A stretch of DNA of 64,000 bases from Pyrobaculum neutrophilum V24Sta (GCF_000019805.1 NC_010525.1:930001-994000); one strand, 5' to 3'; shown: positions 40,652-50,353, numbered from the stretch's first letter. Program-made: numbers and translations. The notes: a model not told the origin generated them from the sequence alone.

Positions 40652-41575
40652 ATGGCCATCTCCCTTCGGGGGGTAGAGAAGGCGCTGGGGCGCTTCCGGC
40701 TCGGCCCCATAGATCTGGAGGTGGGGAGGGGGGAGAGGGTGGCCCTGGTGGGCCCCTCGGGCTCCGGCAAATCCACCCTCCTCAGGCTGGTGGCGGGACT
40801 CGCCAGGCCGGACAGAGGCCGGGTGTACATCGATGGGGCCGACGTCACAGGGGTGGAGCCGTGGAGGCGCGGCGTCGGCTTCCTCTTCCAGACGCCGGCT
40901 CTCTTCCCCTCCCTCACGGTGCTGGAGAACGTGGCGGAGCCGCTCCTCTCCCGGGGGGTGCCCAGGGGGGAGGCCAGCAGGAGAGCCGCCGAGGTGCTGG
41001 AGCGGCTGGGCCTAGGCCCCCTAGCCGGTAGGTACCCGCCGGAGCTCAGCAGAGGCCAGCAGCAGAGGGCGGCGCTTGCGCGGGCGCTGGCCGCGGAGCC
41101 CCCCGTCCTCCTCCTGGACGAGCCCCTCACCGCGCTTGACCCCCCGCTGCGGGGCGAGGTTCTGCCGTATATATACGAGGCGACGAGGGGTAGAACCGTG
41201 ATATATGTGACACACGACTTCGAGGAGGCCACCTTCATCGCCGATAGGCTCGTCGTGCTGATGGATGGACGCGTAGCCGCAGAGGGGCGGCCGGCCGACC
41301 TCTTCGAAAACCCGCCCAGCCCCAGAGTCGCTCACTTCCTGGGCTACAGCAACAGGCTTAAGACAGAGTGCGGACACCTCTACTTCCGGCCCTGGGACGT
41401 GGCGCCCGGCGGGAGATACAGGGGGAGGGTCGTCGCCGTTTGGTACAGAGCGGGCAGACACGAGGTGCTGGCCGAGGTAGACGGCCAACACGTGAGGTTG
41501 CTCCTCCCCCAGCCCCCCGCCGGGGGGTACGTGGAGTTCGACGTGGCCAGGGGGAGGTGCTTCCCCCTAGAATGA
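40652..41575 (+). CDS. ABC importer ATPase, ThiQ/FbpC type
   Basis: 307 residues. Walker A GPSGSGKST lies near residue 31, the Q-loop FLFQTPALFPSL near 77, the signature LSRGQQQRAALARALA near 132, Walker B VLLLDEPLTALD and the switch His YVTHDFEEA after it. A TOBE-like C-terminal domain follows (FRPWDVAPGG and beyond). This belongs to the iron(III)/thiamine/sulfate ABC importer group. It is convergent with, and overlaps by 9 nt, the permease gene at 41567-42982, which with the binding protein completes the transporter. Confidence 0.8.
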   Translation: MAISLRGVEKALGRFRLGPIDLEVGRGERVALVGPSGSGKSTLLRLVAGLARPDRGRVYIDGADVTGVEPWRRGVGFLFQTPALFPSLTVLENVAEPLLSRGVPRGEASRRAAEVLERLGLGPLAGRYPPELSRGQQQRAALARALAAEPPVLLLDEPLTALDPPLRGEVLPYIYEATRGRTVIYVTHDFEEATFIADRLVVLMDGRVAAEGRPADLFENPPSPRVAHFLGYSNRLKTECGHLYFRPWDVAPGGRYRGRVVAVWYRAGRHEVLAEVDGQHVRLLLPQPPAGGYVEFDVARGRCFPLE

Positions 41576-42982
41576 GTAGGGCCTGGGCCGGATCAGCCGC
41601 GACGCGGCCACAGCCGCCATAACCGCCGCCGCCAAGACGGCCGAGTAGAAGTGGCCGGCCTCTATCAACTCCGGAGCCCGGGATGTGAGAAGCCGGGCCG
41701 CCGCCGCGGCGATGGTGGGCTCCCCGCCCGCGGTGAGTATGTAGGCGAGGGTGGTCTCGGAGAGCGACGCGGCGAAGGCGAGGAGCCACGCCTGGACGAT
41801 GGAGGGCCCGAGAGCCTCCGCCGCCGCCCTAACGACGCACCTCGTGGGGCCGAGGTAGAGGACGCAGGCCTCCCTCACGTCCGACCTGATCTTATCCCAG
41901 GAGGGCTTCAGCAGGGAGTAGACGAGGGGGGTTAGGACGAGGGCGTGTGCGGCGGCCAGGGCGATCAACGTCCCGTAGAGCGGCTGCGCCAGGTAGAAGA
42001 AGCCCAGGGCGAATACGCTCCTCGAGAGAGATAGAGACGCGGCGTAGGCCACAGCCGGCGCCTTCGACGCAGCCGCGTCGCCCACGAGAAGGAGGAGCCC
42101 CATGGCCAGTGCCGCCCCCGACGAGACGAGGGCCACCTGAAGGCTGTTGGCCAGAGGCCGGGCGAGGTCCCCCACGGCCCTGGGGCTGGCCAGCGGGGCG
42201 AAGATGTAGGCCGCCACAACGGCGAAGTATAGAGCTACGGCGGCTGAGGCCGCGGTCGCGGCGGGGCCAACCCGGGGGGTGGAGGGGGCGGGGCCGGCGG
42301 GAGGAGGCGGCGGGATCTTGAAGAAGGGGGCCGCCAGAGCGGCCGAGGCGGCGAGGGAGACGAGGACGAGGGGAGCCGCCAGGGCTGTGGAGGCGAAGGA
42401 GGTGGCGTAGAGGTAGACCAAGAGCTCCACCGTCGGGTAGCGGCCGCCGAGTAGAAGAGGCGTGGTGAAGCTGAGGAAGCTGAAGACGTAGGTGGTGTAG
42501 AGGGAGTAGAGTAGGGAGGGCTTGAGCTCGGCGAGGAGAACCCTGGCGGCTGTGGCGCGGCGGCGGGTGTAGAGGGCCAGCGCGTCCAGGAGGTCGGACG
42601 GGATCGACCTGAGGTTGGACTCCAGGAGGAGGGCTGAGTAGGGGCCGTAGTAGACGCCGTGGGCGAGCACTATCCCCCAGGGCCCGTACATGAAATCGCC
42701 GTGGAGGCGCGCCAGCGCGTCCACCGTCGAGAGCGCCGGCGCGAAGAAGGGCACCAGCGCCACCGGCTTCAGCCAAGGCGCTCTGACGTAGGCCGGCAGG
42801 AGGGCTAGCCCAAGCGCCGTCGAGAGGAGGGCCGAGGCGGCCGCCTGCCCCGCCGTGAAGAGGAGAACCCACAGGGAGTAGGGGTCCAGCTGGGGGGAGA
42901 AGCCGAGCTTCGCAAACAGCGCCGCATACGGCGTTGTGAACAGGGCTAGGAAAAAGAGGGCTGGAAGCCCGTGCGGCTTCAC
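41567..42982 (-). CDS. ABC importer permease with two fused membrane domains
   Basis: 471 residues from a GTG at 42982 overlapping the TGA of the binding protein (GTGA). About 12 membrane helices are visible in two halves, each with a permease EAA-type loop (for example ALDLLDALALYTRRRATAARVL-like around 160 and VREACVLYLGPTRCVVRAAAEALGPS around 400). This ThiP/FbpB-type fusion matches the partner ATPase at 40652-41575. The Ala-rich sequence and GC-rich DNA are typical of this window. Confidence 0.8.
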   Translation of the reverse strand: MKPHGLPALFFLALFTTPYAALFAKLGFSPQLDPYSLWVLLFTAGQAAASALLSTALGLALLPAYVRAPWLKPVALVPFFAPALSTVDALARLHGDFMYGPWGIVLAHGVYYGPYSALLLESNLRSIPSDLLDALALYTRRRATAARVLLAELKPSLLYSLYTTYVFSFLSFTTPLLLGGRYPTVELLVYLYATSFASTALAAPLVLVSLAASAALAAPFFKIPPPPPAGPAPSTPRVGPAATAASAAVALYFAVVAAYIFAPLASPRAVGDLARPLANSLQVALVSSGAALAMGLLLLVGDAAASKAPAVAYAASLSLSRSVFALGFFYLAQPLYGTLIALAAAHALVLTPLVYSLLKPSWDKIRSDVREACVLYLGPTRCVVRAAAEALGPSIVQAWLLAFAASLSETTLAYILTAGGEPTIAAAAARLLTSRAPELIEAGHFYSAVLAAAVMAAVAASRLIRPRPYSF

Positions 42983-43995
42983 CCAGACGCGATCTCCCTC
43001 TGCCACCTCAGCCTCCACTCGTCGGCTTTGGACCCCAGCGCCGGGTTGTAGACGACGACGGACTGCGGCCTCGGGAGGCCCAGGTTGTTTTTAACCACGG
43101 CGTCTGGCCTAACCGGGAGCATGTAGTTGTAGGGGTCGACCAGGTCCTGCCCCTCCTTACTCAGCGCGAATTTGACGAACTCCAGGGCCAGGTCCCTGTT
43201 CCTGGCGTTTTTCAACACGGCCACCCCCTCCTTGTATAGGAAGGCGCTGTACGTCGCGGCCTTCATGCTGGGGGTCCCGGGGTCGATGGCGTGGCTGTAC
43301 CACGAGAGGGCGATCAAAACATCCCCCCTCTTCAACGCGCTTCTCAACGGCGTGAAGCCGGACGGGTAGCCGATCTTGGAGATCTGGCTGGACAGCTGCT
43401 TGAGGTAGCGCCAGCCCTCCTCCTCCCCCTTCACAGACATGACCCAGGAGAGCACGGCGAGGCCGGTGCCCGACTGGACCGGGTTGGGATATGTGATAAG
43501 CCCCCTGTACTCCGGCTTCAGAAGATCGTCGAGGGTCTGAGGCGGCTTGAGGCCCCGCGCGGCGAGGGCCGACTCGTTGTAGACGATCCCGATGTAGGAC
43601 TTGTCAAGCGGGTAGACGCAGCCGTGGGGATCCCAGTACTCCTCGGCCGGCACCCCCTCCACCTTGAAGCCGGGGCAGTAGAGCACGCCCTTCTCCACCA
43701 GAACGGTGTAGTAGAACTCGGGCACCCCGATGGCCACGTCCCACGGCGGGTTGTCCCTGTTTCTCACCAGCTCGTTCACCATCTCCACCGCCCCCCCAAG
43801 CGCCACAAAGGTGGCGTTTACCCCATACCTCTCGCTGAACCTCCTGGCCAGCTCCCTGCCCAAGTCGCCGATGCCGGCCGGCCCCACGATCACGAGCTTC
43901 CTCTCCATCTGCTGCTGGAGGGACTGCCACGCCATGAGGGCCGCCAACACGGCGGCGACGACCACCACAGCCGCCAATAAACCCCTAATGGACAT
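42979..43995 (-). CDS. ABC importer substrate-binding lipoprotein-like protein (ThiB/Fbp type)
   Basis: 338 residues from the ATG at 43995, about 24 nt after the TATA element at 44015-44024. An N-terminal membrane segment (LLAAVVVVAAVLAALMAW) anchors it. The body follows cluster D binding proteins: LVIVGPAGIGDLGRELARRFSERYGV, YPLDKSYIGIVYNESALAARGLKPPQTLDDLLKPEYRGLITYPNPVQSGTGLAVLSW and IPLRSALKRGDV-like segments. The LITYPNP...GTGLA motif is shared by thiamine, iron and phosphonate binding proteins. Given thi4 and tenA nearby, thiamine or a derivative is the first candidate, iron(III) the second. Confidence 0.75.
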   Translation of the reverse strand: MSIRGLLAAVVVVAAVLAALMAWQSLQQQMERKLVIVGPAGIGDLGRELARRFSERYGVNATFVALGGAVEMVNELVRNRDNPPWDVAIGVPEFYYTVLVEKGVLYCPGFKVEGVPAEEYWDPHGCVYPLDKSYIGIVYNESALAARGLKPPQTLDDLLKPEYRGLITYPNPVQSGTGLAVLSWVMSVKGEEEGWRYLKQLSSQISKIGYPSGFTPLRSALKRGDVLIALSWYSHAIDPGTPSMKAATYSAFLYKEGVAVLKNARNRDLALEFVKFALSKEGQDLVDPYNYMLPVRPDAVVKNNLGLPRPQSVVVYNPALGSKADEWRLRWQREIASG

Positions 43996-44014
43996 GGCAA
44001 AGACCACGAATCTG

Positions 44015-44024
44015 TTTATAAATA
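44015..44024 (-). promoter_or_regulatory. TATA element of the ABC importer binding-protein gene
   Basis: The minus-strand TATTTATAAA region is centred about 24 nt upstream of the ATG at 43995 and decides the start over an ATG four codons earlier. Confidence 0.6.
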
Positions 44025-44090
44025 TTGGCTATTGGGGAGACGTGATGAGACGGCCGTGACTGGAAAAGTGAAGAGGTGTTTCTAAGCTGA

Positions 44091-46313
44091 CTAGAAGGCC
44101 TCCACGAAGTCCGTCGGCTTGGGTATCTCCTCCTTCAGCCCCTTCTTCTTCCTCAGCTGCTTCACCATGTCGGCTAGGATCGACTCAGGCATAGGCGCCC
44201 ACCTGGAGAACTGCATAGACCAGAAGATCTTGCCGGCGGCCGCCGCCCTCAGCTCGTCGCTGATCGTGAAGGACTCCAGGACGGGAAGCTCGGCCCTGAG
44301 GTAGGCCATGTACTCCTGCTGAGTCATATCCAGTATCTTGCCCCTGTGTTTGTTGAGGACGGAGGTCACGGCGCCGATGTAGTCCGGCGCTACCTTTATG
44401 TCCAGCTTCATAAGAGGCTCCAGTATGGTGGGCCTCGCCGACAACACCGCGGCGAAGATGGCGTTCTTCGTAGCAGGCATGATCTGGGCGGGCCCGCGGT
44501 GGGCTGGGTCCTCGTGGACAACGGCGTCTGTCAACACCACCTTGAGCCCCCTCATGGGCTCCTGCGCCAGAGGGCCGGCCTCCGTGGCCCACCTAAAGCC
44601 CTGCACTATGTAGTCGCGGATCTCCCTCAGGTACTGGATGCCCGAGGTCCTGTCCACGATGAGGTTGAAGAACCTGTCGTCTATGGCCCAGATGCCCCTG
44701 GCCTCGTCGGCGTCCCAGCCGGCCTTCTCCCTGAGGATCTTAGCCCTCTCCCTCGGGTCCTGATCCTCGGTGATCTCCCTGGTGGCTATGAGCTCTATGG
44801 TGGTCTCGTCAAGCGGCTCCACGTAGAAGTAGAGGCGGTTGTGCTTATTCGGCGACTTGCCCTCCCACACCTGCGACCTCTCCCTGACGGTCTCCCTGAA
44901 GCGTATCAACGGCGGAGACACCGTGAACTCAGTCTTGGTCCTCTCCTTCAGCAACCAGGTGGCGATCTCCAGATGCAACGTGCCGACGCCCGACAGCAGT
45001 ATCTGCCCCGTCTCCTGGTCGATCTTGAGGTCCAGGGTCGGGTCCTCTATGACCAGGTCCTTAAGGGCCTCCACGAGCCTGGCCAGCTCCGCAGGGTTCT
45101 TCGGCTCGATCGCCACCGTCACCACCGGCTCCGAGATGTACCTCATCTTCTCAAACGGCGGGATCTCCGACAGCCTGGGGTCGACGAGGGTGTCGCCGGC
45201 TCTCGCCTCGTCTACGCCCATGAGGGCAACGATGTTGCCGGCGGGCATGTATGGCACTATGATCCTCGACGGGCCCATGTAGATGTAGGTCTGGAGGACC
45301 TTCTTCTTCATCTTCCTCCCGATGATGTATATCTCGTCGCCCTCCCTGATGGTGCCGGAGAAGACGCGGCCTGTGGCTATCAACCCGGCGTGCGGGTCCT
45401 TGTTGACCTTGCTCACGGCGATCACCGTCGGGCCGTTGGGGTCGGCCTCCAGGAGGGCTTTCCCAATCTCGCTGTTGAGGTCGCCCCTCCAGAGCCTCGG
45501 GATTCTGTACTTCTGCGCCACGTTAGGCGGCGGGACGTGCTCGATGATCATGGTGAGGAGGGTCTTGTAGAGCGGGAACTCCTGCGCCAGCTGGTCCACG
45601 TACCCCTTCTCGTAGGCGTCCACGATGTTGCTGAACTTTATGCCGGCCTTCTGCGCCATGGGGATGGTGATGCCCCACTTGTGCAGGGCGGAGCCCATGG
45701 CCATCTGGCCCTTGCCCGGGTCCACCTTCCACTTGTCCTTAAACTCCGGCGGGGCGAACATGTCTATCAAGGCGTTGAAGTCCTTCACTATGGTCAAGAT
45801 CCGCTGCTGGATCTCCTGAGGCGAAAGCCTAAGCTCCTTGATCAAGCGGTCTATCTTGTTTATGAAGAGGACAGGCCTAACGTACTCCTCCAGCGCCTGC
45901 CTCACCACCGTCTCGGTCTGCGTCATCACCCCCTCTACCGCGTCCACCACCACCAAACCGCCGTCCATAACCCTCAGCGATCTGGTGACGTGGCCTGTGA
46001 AGTCCACGTGGCCCGGCGTATCTACGAAGTTGATCAGATAGGGCTTCCCCCCGTACTCGAAATAAAGCGATATGTTCGCCGCCTTGACCGTCATCTGCCT
46101 CAGCTGCTCGATGGGGACGTAGTCCATGGCGAGGGCCTTCCCCGCCACCTTCGGCGATAGGAGGCCGGCGCCCATCAGCAGAGAGTCCGACGTGGTGGTC
46201 TTCCCGTGGTCCACGTGGGCTAGAGTGCCGGCGTTTCTAATCTGGGCGGGGTTTCTAGCTATCGCCAAAATCTCGTCCAGCTGCTTTTCCACTACCCTCA
46301 CCGCTGAAGACAT
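44091..46313 (-). CDS. fusA: Translation elongation factor 2
   Basis: 740 residues, the full archaeal length. GTPase motifs are AHVDHGKTT near residue 31, the switch region RQMTVKAANISL, DTPGHVDFTGHV near 98 and NKIDRL near 152. Domain IV carries HEDPAHRGPAQIMPATKNAIF, where the His before RG is the diphthamide site. EF-2 translocates the ribosome after peptide transfer. A minus-strand TATA-like TTAATATAG (46333-46341) is about 24 nt before the ATG, so it is a leaderless single gene. A housekeeping gene here shows this part of the window is core genome. Confidence 0.97.
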   Translation of the reverse strand: MSSAVRVVEKQLDEILAIARNPAQIRNAGTLAHVDHGKTTTSDSLLMGAGLLSPKVAGKALAMDYVPIEQLRQMTVKAANISLYFEYGGKPYLINFVDTPGHVDFTGHVTRSLRVMDGGLVVVDAVEGVMTQTETVVRQALEEYVRPVLFINKIDRLIKELRLSPQEIQQRILTIVKDFNALIDMFAPPEFKDKWKVDPGKGQMAMGSALHKWGITIPMAQKAGIKFSNIVDAYEKGYVDQLAQEFPLYKTLLTMIIEHVPPPNVAQKYRIPRLWRGDLNSEIGKALLEADPNGPTVIAVSKVNKDPHAGLIATGRVFSGTIREGDEIYIIGRKMKKKVLQTYIYMGPSRIIVPYMPAGNIVALMGVDEARAGDTLVDPRLSEIPPFEKMRYISEPVVTVAIEPKNPAELARLVEALKDLVIEDPTLDLKIDQETGQILLSGVGTLHLEIATWLLKERTKTEFTVSPPLIRFRETVRERSQVWEGKSPNKHNRLYFYVEPLDETTIELIATREITEDQDPRERAKILREKAGWDADEARGIWAIDDRFFNLIVDRTSGIQYLREIRDYIVQGFRWATEAGPLAQEPMRGLKVVLTDAVVHEDPAHRGPAQIMPATKNAIFAAVLSARPTILEPLMKLDIKVAPDYIGAVTSVLNKHRGKILDMTQQEYMAYLRAELPVLESFTISDELRAAAAGKIFWSMQFSRWAPMPESILADMVKQLRKKKGLKEEIPKPTDFVEAF

Positions 46314-46336
46314 GCCCCCCCTAGAGAGCTACTATA

Positions 46337-46993
46337 TTAATTTTTTGTTCCCCGGCACGCCTCCTCCACCTCCGGCCTATACCCCGACGCCTCCCCCCGC
46401 CACGCCACGGACCCCTCCCTCAGCGCGTAAACCCACCGGCAGCAGCCCAACACGTCCAGGTGGTGGGTCGTAACCACCACGATCCGCCCCGAGGAGTACT
46501 CCCCCAAAACCCGCATGGCCCTCCCCCTCCAGTCCCCGTGTAGGTTGGAGAGAGGCTCGTCCAGGAGGAGGAGGTCCGCCTCCGAGGCCAGCGCCGCGGC
46601 GATGACGAAGCGCTGCCTCTCCCCCCCGCTGAGGGTAGACCACCTACGCCCCGCCAGCCCCAGCACCCCCAGCGCCTCCATGTACCGCCGGGCCGCCTCC
46701 ACGTCCCCCCGCTCCACCGGCCGGGGGGAGAACCTAGACCTCCCCGACAGCACCACCTCCCCCGCCGGCGCGTCCGGAGGCACGTGGAGATCCCCCACGT
46801 ACACCCTAGAGGACACCCCCACGTATTTAACCCACCCCCCGTCGGGCTTGAGGAGGCCCGCCAGGATCTTGAGGAGGGTGGTCTTCCCCGAGCCGTTGGG
46901 CCCCACCACGCAGGTGACCCCCGGCTCCAGCCTGCCGGAAGCCCTCAGCAGAAAGCCGCCGAGCCTCTTCTCCACGTCAAACTCTACGTACAT
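46337..46993 (-). CDS. ABC importer ATPase, FecE/BtuD type
   Basis: 218 residues. Walker A GPNGSGKTTLLKIL lies near residue 31, the signature LSGGERQRFVIAAALA near 121, Walker B LLLLDEPLSNLHGD and switch His TTHHLDVLGCC after it. The Q-loop region is atypical (VYVGDLHVPPDAPAG). It is short for the family. It overlaps the permease gene by 17 nt and completes a binding-protein-dependent importer for a metal chelate, haem or cobalamin. Confidence 0.85.
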   Translation of the reverse strand: MYVEFDVEKRLGGFLLRASGRLEPGVTCVVGPNGSGKTTLLKILAGLLKPDGGWVKYVGVSSRVYVGDLHVPPDAPAGEVVLSGRSRFSPRPVERGDVEAARRYMEALGVLGLAGRRWSTLSGGERQRFVIAAALASEADLLLLDEPLSNLHGDWRGRAMRVLGEYSSGRIVVVTTHHLDVLGCCRWVYALREGSVAWRGEASGYRPEVEEACRGTKN

Positions 46994-47900
46994 ACCTCCA
47001 CATGAGGAGGGCCGCCGCCGGCGCCCCCACGATAGACAGCACCACGTTAGCCGGCACGTCCCTCGGCAGGAGCAACCTCATGGCGAGGTCCGCCCCCAGC
47101 GAGAGGACGGCCCCCATAGCCGCCGCGTCGAAGAGGACCCTGTCCACCCTGTGGCTACCCGCCGCCCACCGGGCCATGTGAGGCGCTAGAAGGCCCACGA
47201 ACCCCACAGGCCCCACCGACGCCACGGCCAGCCCCGCCCCCGCCGAAGCCGCCGCCACCGCCAGCGCCGACGCCCTCCTCACGTCTACCCCCAGGCCGGC
47301 GGCCGCCTCCTCCCCGTGGACAAGCGCCGAGATGTGCCGCGAGTTTAGATACACCGCCGCCAGGAGGAGGGCGGCCGCCCCAGCCACGGCCCACCCCAGG
47401 GCGCCGGGGGGGTAGGCCCCGTAGCTCCCCTGCAGGCCGAGGTATATGTAGCCCAGCTCCTCCGGCGGGAGCAGGAGGAGGGCCAGCTGGAGGGCCGCCC
47501 CGGTGAGGAAGGCGGCGAGGACACCCGCCATCAGCACCACGTAGAGAGACGCCCGCCTGGCGAGGGCGGTGAGCCCGGCCACCGCCAGAGCGGCCCCCGC
47601 CACGGCCCCCAGGAAGTAGCCCAGGTAGGGGAGGCCCCACAGGCGCCAGAGGAGGTACGAGCCGAGGGCGGTCAACATGGCGGAGCCGCTCACCCCCAGG
47701 AGGTAGGGGTCCGCCAGCGGGTTCCTCAGGGATGTCTGCAGCAGAAGCCCCGACATCCCCAGGAGGGCGCCGGAGACGGCTGCGCCGAGGGCTCTGGGGA
47801 GCCTAACCGCGTCCACTATCCCCCAGTCTAGGCCCGCGGGGCCGATGAGGAGCTCGGCGGAAAAAAGGAGGGGGGCCGCCAGGAGGAGGAGCCGCCTCAC
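46977..47900 (-). CDS. ABC importer permease, FecCD/BtuC type
   Basis: 307 residues from a GTG at 47900 that overlaps the binding-protein stop (GTGA); a longer frame to 48323 is antisense-like and rejected. Family motifs are VRLPRALGAAVSGALLGMSGLLLQTSLRNPLADPYLLGVSGSA near the N-terminus, and HGEEAAAGLGV and GFVGLLAPHMARWAAGSHR near the end. About nine to ten membrane helices are visible. BtuC/FecCD permeases import iron chelates, haem or vitamin B12. Confidence 0.9.
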   Translation of the reverse strand: MRRLLLLAAPLLFSAELLIGPAGLDWGIVDAVRLPRALGAAVSGALLGMSGLLLQTSLRNPLADPYLLGVSGSAMLTALGSYLLWRLWGLPYLGYFLGAVAGAALAVAGLTALARRASLYVVLMAGVLAAFLTGAALQLALLLLPPEELGYIYLGLQGSYGAYPPGALGWAVAGAAALLLAAVYLNSRHISALVHGEEAAAGLGVDVRRASALAVAAASAGAGLAVASVGPVGFVGLLAPHMARWAAGSHRVDRVLFDAAAMGAVLSLGADLAMRLLLPRDVPANVVLSIVGAPAAALLMWRYVRRV

Positions 47901-49183
47901 TGCAGATGCACAAAGAGGGTGAAGTTGCCGGGCGGCGCCACCTCGGGGTGTATGATCCACACCAGCTCCTCCAGCAGCCGCTCGGGGTAGGCGTTGGCAA
48001 GCTGGTAGAAGGCGGGGCTGTAGGCGTAGACCCTCCCAAGCACCACCGGCCTCAGCTCCGCCAGCCTCGGCTCCACCTTGAGCAGATCCCTCACGCTGGA
48101 TACGCCGTAGCTTGACCAGATCAAGACGTCTACGTCGTTTTTGTGCTTCAGCACCACCTCGAGGTCCACCCTGCTGTAGTTGGCGTAGGCGTACCTCCCG
48201 CCGGCTGTCCTGATGAGGTCCCTCACGCCAGCCCCCGCGGGGTACAAAACGCCGCCGAATATGGTGAACCACGCCACCCTGGGCCTGTCTAGGTCGGCCA
48301 CGAGGGATGCCAGGGAGCTCCACCTCGCCTCCACCCTGTCGAAGATCTTGACGGCGTCGTCCGTGGCGTTGTAGAAGGCGGCTATGAACTTAATCCACTC
48401 GGCTCTCCCAAGGGCCGTCTGCTCCTGGAACTCGTTAACCACGGCGTAGGGGATCCCCAGCTGGTCCAGCTTCTTCACCACGGACTCGGTGCCGTATGGG
48501 CCGGGGTAGTAGAAGACAAACACCACGTCGGGCTTCAGCGAGGCGATCTTCTCGAAGTCCGGCGAGTAGGCCGGCCCCACGTCGGCTATGGTGCCGTTGT
48601 TAAGCATCGCCTCCACCTCCGGGAGGTACCACCGGTACTCCCTCCCCCACATTATCCCCACGATCGACCTAAGGACGTCCGCCCTGCCCGCCTCTTTATA
48701 CAGCCTGTAGGCCATGGCCACCTCGGTGGAGGACATGTAGACCGCCCTCTTGACGGGGTAGTACACAACAGCGTCCGGCCTGTACTTCGCCCTGTAGTAG
48801 TTGGCGAGGTCCTGCGACATGCCCCGCGGCAGGAGGAGTATCCTCCGCCCAAGGGCGTCCCTCAGGATATAGACGTCGCCCTCGTACTGTATGGAGAAGA
48901 GCCTGGCGTACCTCACCGGCACGAAGCCGGAGGGCCTCCCCGATATCTCCCTCAGCAGCTTGGCCTCCCTGTAGGCGGCTGCCGCCGTCGAGTTTATAGA
49001 CGACAGCTTGGCCTCCACCCCCGCGAGGCCCCTCGACACCTCCGCCCCAACCGCCTCCACCCTAGACTGGAGCTGCGCCAGCTTGTCGTTCACCGCCTGC
49101 ACCGCGTAGTACGTCTGTACAAAAGCCGCCGCGGCGACGGCCAGCGCCACCGCGGCGAGCAGGTAGGCGAGCCTGGACTGCAT
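47897..49183 (-). CDS. ABC importer binding protein, FecB/BtuF type, coiled-coil anchored
   Basis: 428 residues. An N-terminal hydrophobic anchor (about 5-25) is followed by a coiled coil (KLAQLQSRVEAVGAEVSRGLAGVEAKL) that acts as a spacer, then the helical-backbone binding protein fold. Recognisable segments are IASLKPDVVFVFYYPG, YAVVNEFQE, RVAWFTIFGGVLYPAG and DVDVLIWSSYG. A TATA-like TTATATAG (49203-49210, minus) is about 24 nt before the ATG and overlaps the end of the M16 gene. Ligand unknown. Confidence 0.8.
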   Translation of the reverse strand: MQSRLAYLLAAVALAVAAAAFVQTYYAVQAVNDKLAQLQSRVEAVGAEVSRGLAGVEAKLSSINSTAAAAYREAKLLREISGRPSGFVPVRYARLFSIQYEGDVYILRDALGRRILLLPRGMSQDLANYYRAKYRPDAVVYYPVKRAVYMSSTEVAMAYRLYKEAGRADVLRSIVGIMWGREYRWYLPEVEAMLNNGTIADVGPAYSPDFEKIASLKPDVVFVFYYPGPYGTESVVKKLDQLGIPYAVVNEFQEQTALGRAEWIKFIAAFYNATDDAVKIFDRVEARWSSLASLVADLDRPRVAWFTIFGGVLYPAGAGVRDLIRTAGGRYAYANYSRVDLEVVLKHKNDVDVLIWSSYGVSSVRDLLKVEPRLAELRPVVLGRVYAYSPAFYQLANAYPERLLEELVWIIHPEVAPPGNFTLFVHLQ

Positions 49184-49201
49184 AAGCTGGAGATAGAGCC
49201 A

Positions 49202-50353
49202 CTATATAAGCTCTTCGGGCCCCACCACCGCCTCGGCCTCAGCCAGCGGCGTAACCCACAGGGTGCCCCCCTCCGCCGCCCTCCTAAACGCGGCCTCGGC
49301 ATCCTCCGGCCTCCCCCCCTTCGCCACGTACTCCCCGATGGAGACGGCCCTATTCGCCGGGCTCCTCCACGCCACCCTCCAGACGTAGTCGAAGTACCTA
49401 AGCCTGTAGGGGGGAGGAGACCTGGGCTTCAAAGCCTCCGACACGGCCCTCCTCGCCTCCTCCAGAGACCTCGCCGACTCCACCACCACCTCGAGATAAG
49501 CCACGTCCCCCACCACGTCGTAGTCCACGTAGTAGGAGTAGGCGATGCCCGGCGTCCTCAGGAGGTTAAAGAGGACCGACTTGGTCCCAGACTCCAGGTG
49601 GAAAGCCGCCCCGTGAAGCGCGGCGAAAGCCGCCGCGGGGTCCCCAACCGCCACCCTCACAGCCCTGGCGTAGTACACCCCGTCGACCTCCCGCCTCTCC
49701 ACGATCCTCCCCGGGCCCGACCCCGCCGTGGGCCTCGGCCTAGGCGGGGCCTCCCCCTCAAGCCCCCCAAAGAGCTCCACCGCCTTCGCGACGGCCTCCT
49801 CCCCAAACCCCCCCGACAGCACCACGAAGGTGTTCCCCGGCGTGAACCACCTCCGCTTAAACTCCAGGAGGTCCCCCAGGGAGATGGACTCCACAGCCTC
49901 CGGCGTGCCCCCCACCGGGTCCCCCCAGTCAGAGTCGCCGAAGAGGGCCCTAACCCCCAGCTCCCCAACCCAGTCCGAGGGGTCCTCCCTAACCTGCCTA
50001 AGCTCAGAAAGCACCACGTCCCTCTCCCGCTCCAGATCCGCCTCATCAAACCGCTCGTTGGCGTACAGCCGGAAGGCCAGCTCCACCAGCCCAGCCGCCG
50101 ACTCGGAAACCCCCTCCAAAACCAGGAGGAGGACATCCCGCTCCGTATAGGCGTTGTTGGACCCCCCCAGCGACTCCACAGCCTCATCCACGTCGAACCC
50201 AGGCACCCGGAACAGCATATGCTCCAGCAGGTGGGTAATCCCCCTCCGCCCCCTCTCCTCAAACAGCGACCCAACGCCGACCCCCACCACCACAGCCGCC
50301 GTAGGCGCGGCAAACCTATCCAACACAAGCCTCACCCCGTTATCCAGCAACAC
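49202..50353 (-). CDS. M16-family zinc metallopeptidase, single domain
   Basis: 383 residues from a GTG at 50353, chosen because the TATA element at 50372-50380 is about 23 nt upstream; longer starts would place the TATA box inside the gene. The inverted zinc motif HLLEHMLF (HxxEH) lies near residue 33. A Glu ligand is expected in the helix with RERDVVLSELRQVRE near 110. The C-terminal half is the second M16 domain, and a GEY-containing segment (RAVSIGEYV) is near the end. M16 enzymes cut peptides or process precursors; two such subunits usually pair. Substrate unknown. Confidence 0.85.
   Translation of the reverse strand: MLLDNGVRLVLDRFAAPTAAVVVGVGVGSLFEERGRRGITHLLEHMLFRVPGFDVDEAVESLGGSNNAYTERDVLLLVLEGVSESAAGLVELAFRLYANERFDEADLERERDVVLSELRQVREDPSDWVGELGVRALFGDSDWGDPVGGTPEAVESISLGDLLEFKRRWFTPGNTFVVLSGGFGEEAVAKAVELFGGLEGEAPPRPRPTAGSGPGRIVERREVDGVYYARAVRVAVGDPAAAFAALHGAAFHLESGTKSVLFNLLRTPGIAYSYYVDYDVVGDVAYLEVVVESARSLEEARRAVSEALKPRSPPPYRLRYFDYVWRVAWRSPANRAVSIGEYVAKGGRPEDAEAAFRRAAEGGTLWVTPLAEAEAVVGPEELI

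Noticed and set aside
44346-46160. 604-residue plus-strand frame opposite EF-2
   Set aside because: Antisense of a fully conserved EF-2 gene; Leu/Arg/His-rich composition with no domain.
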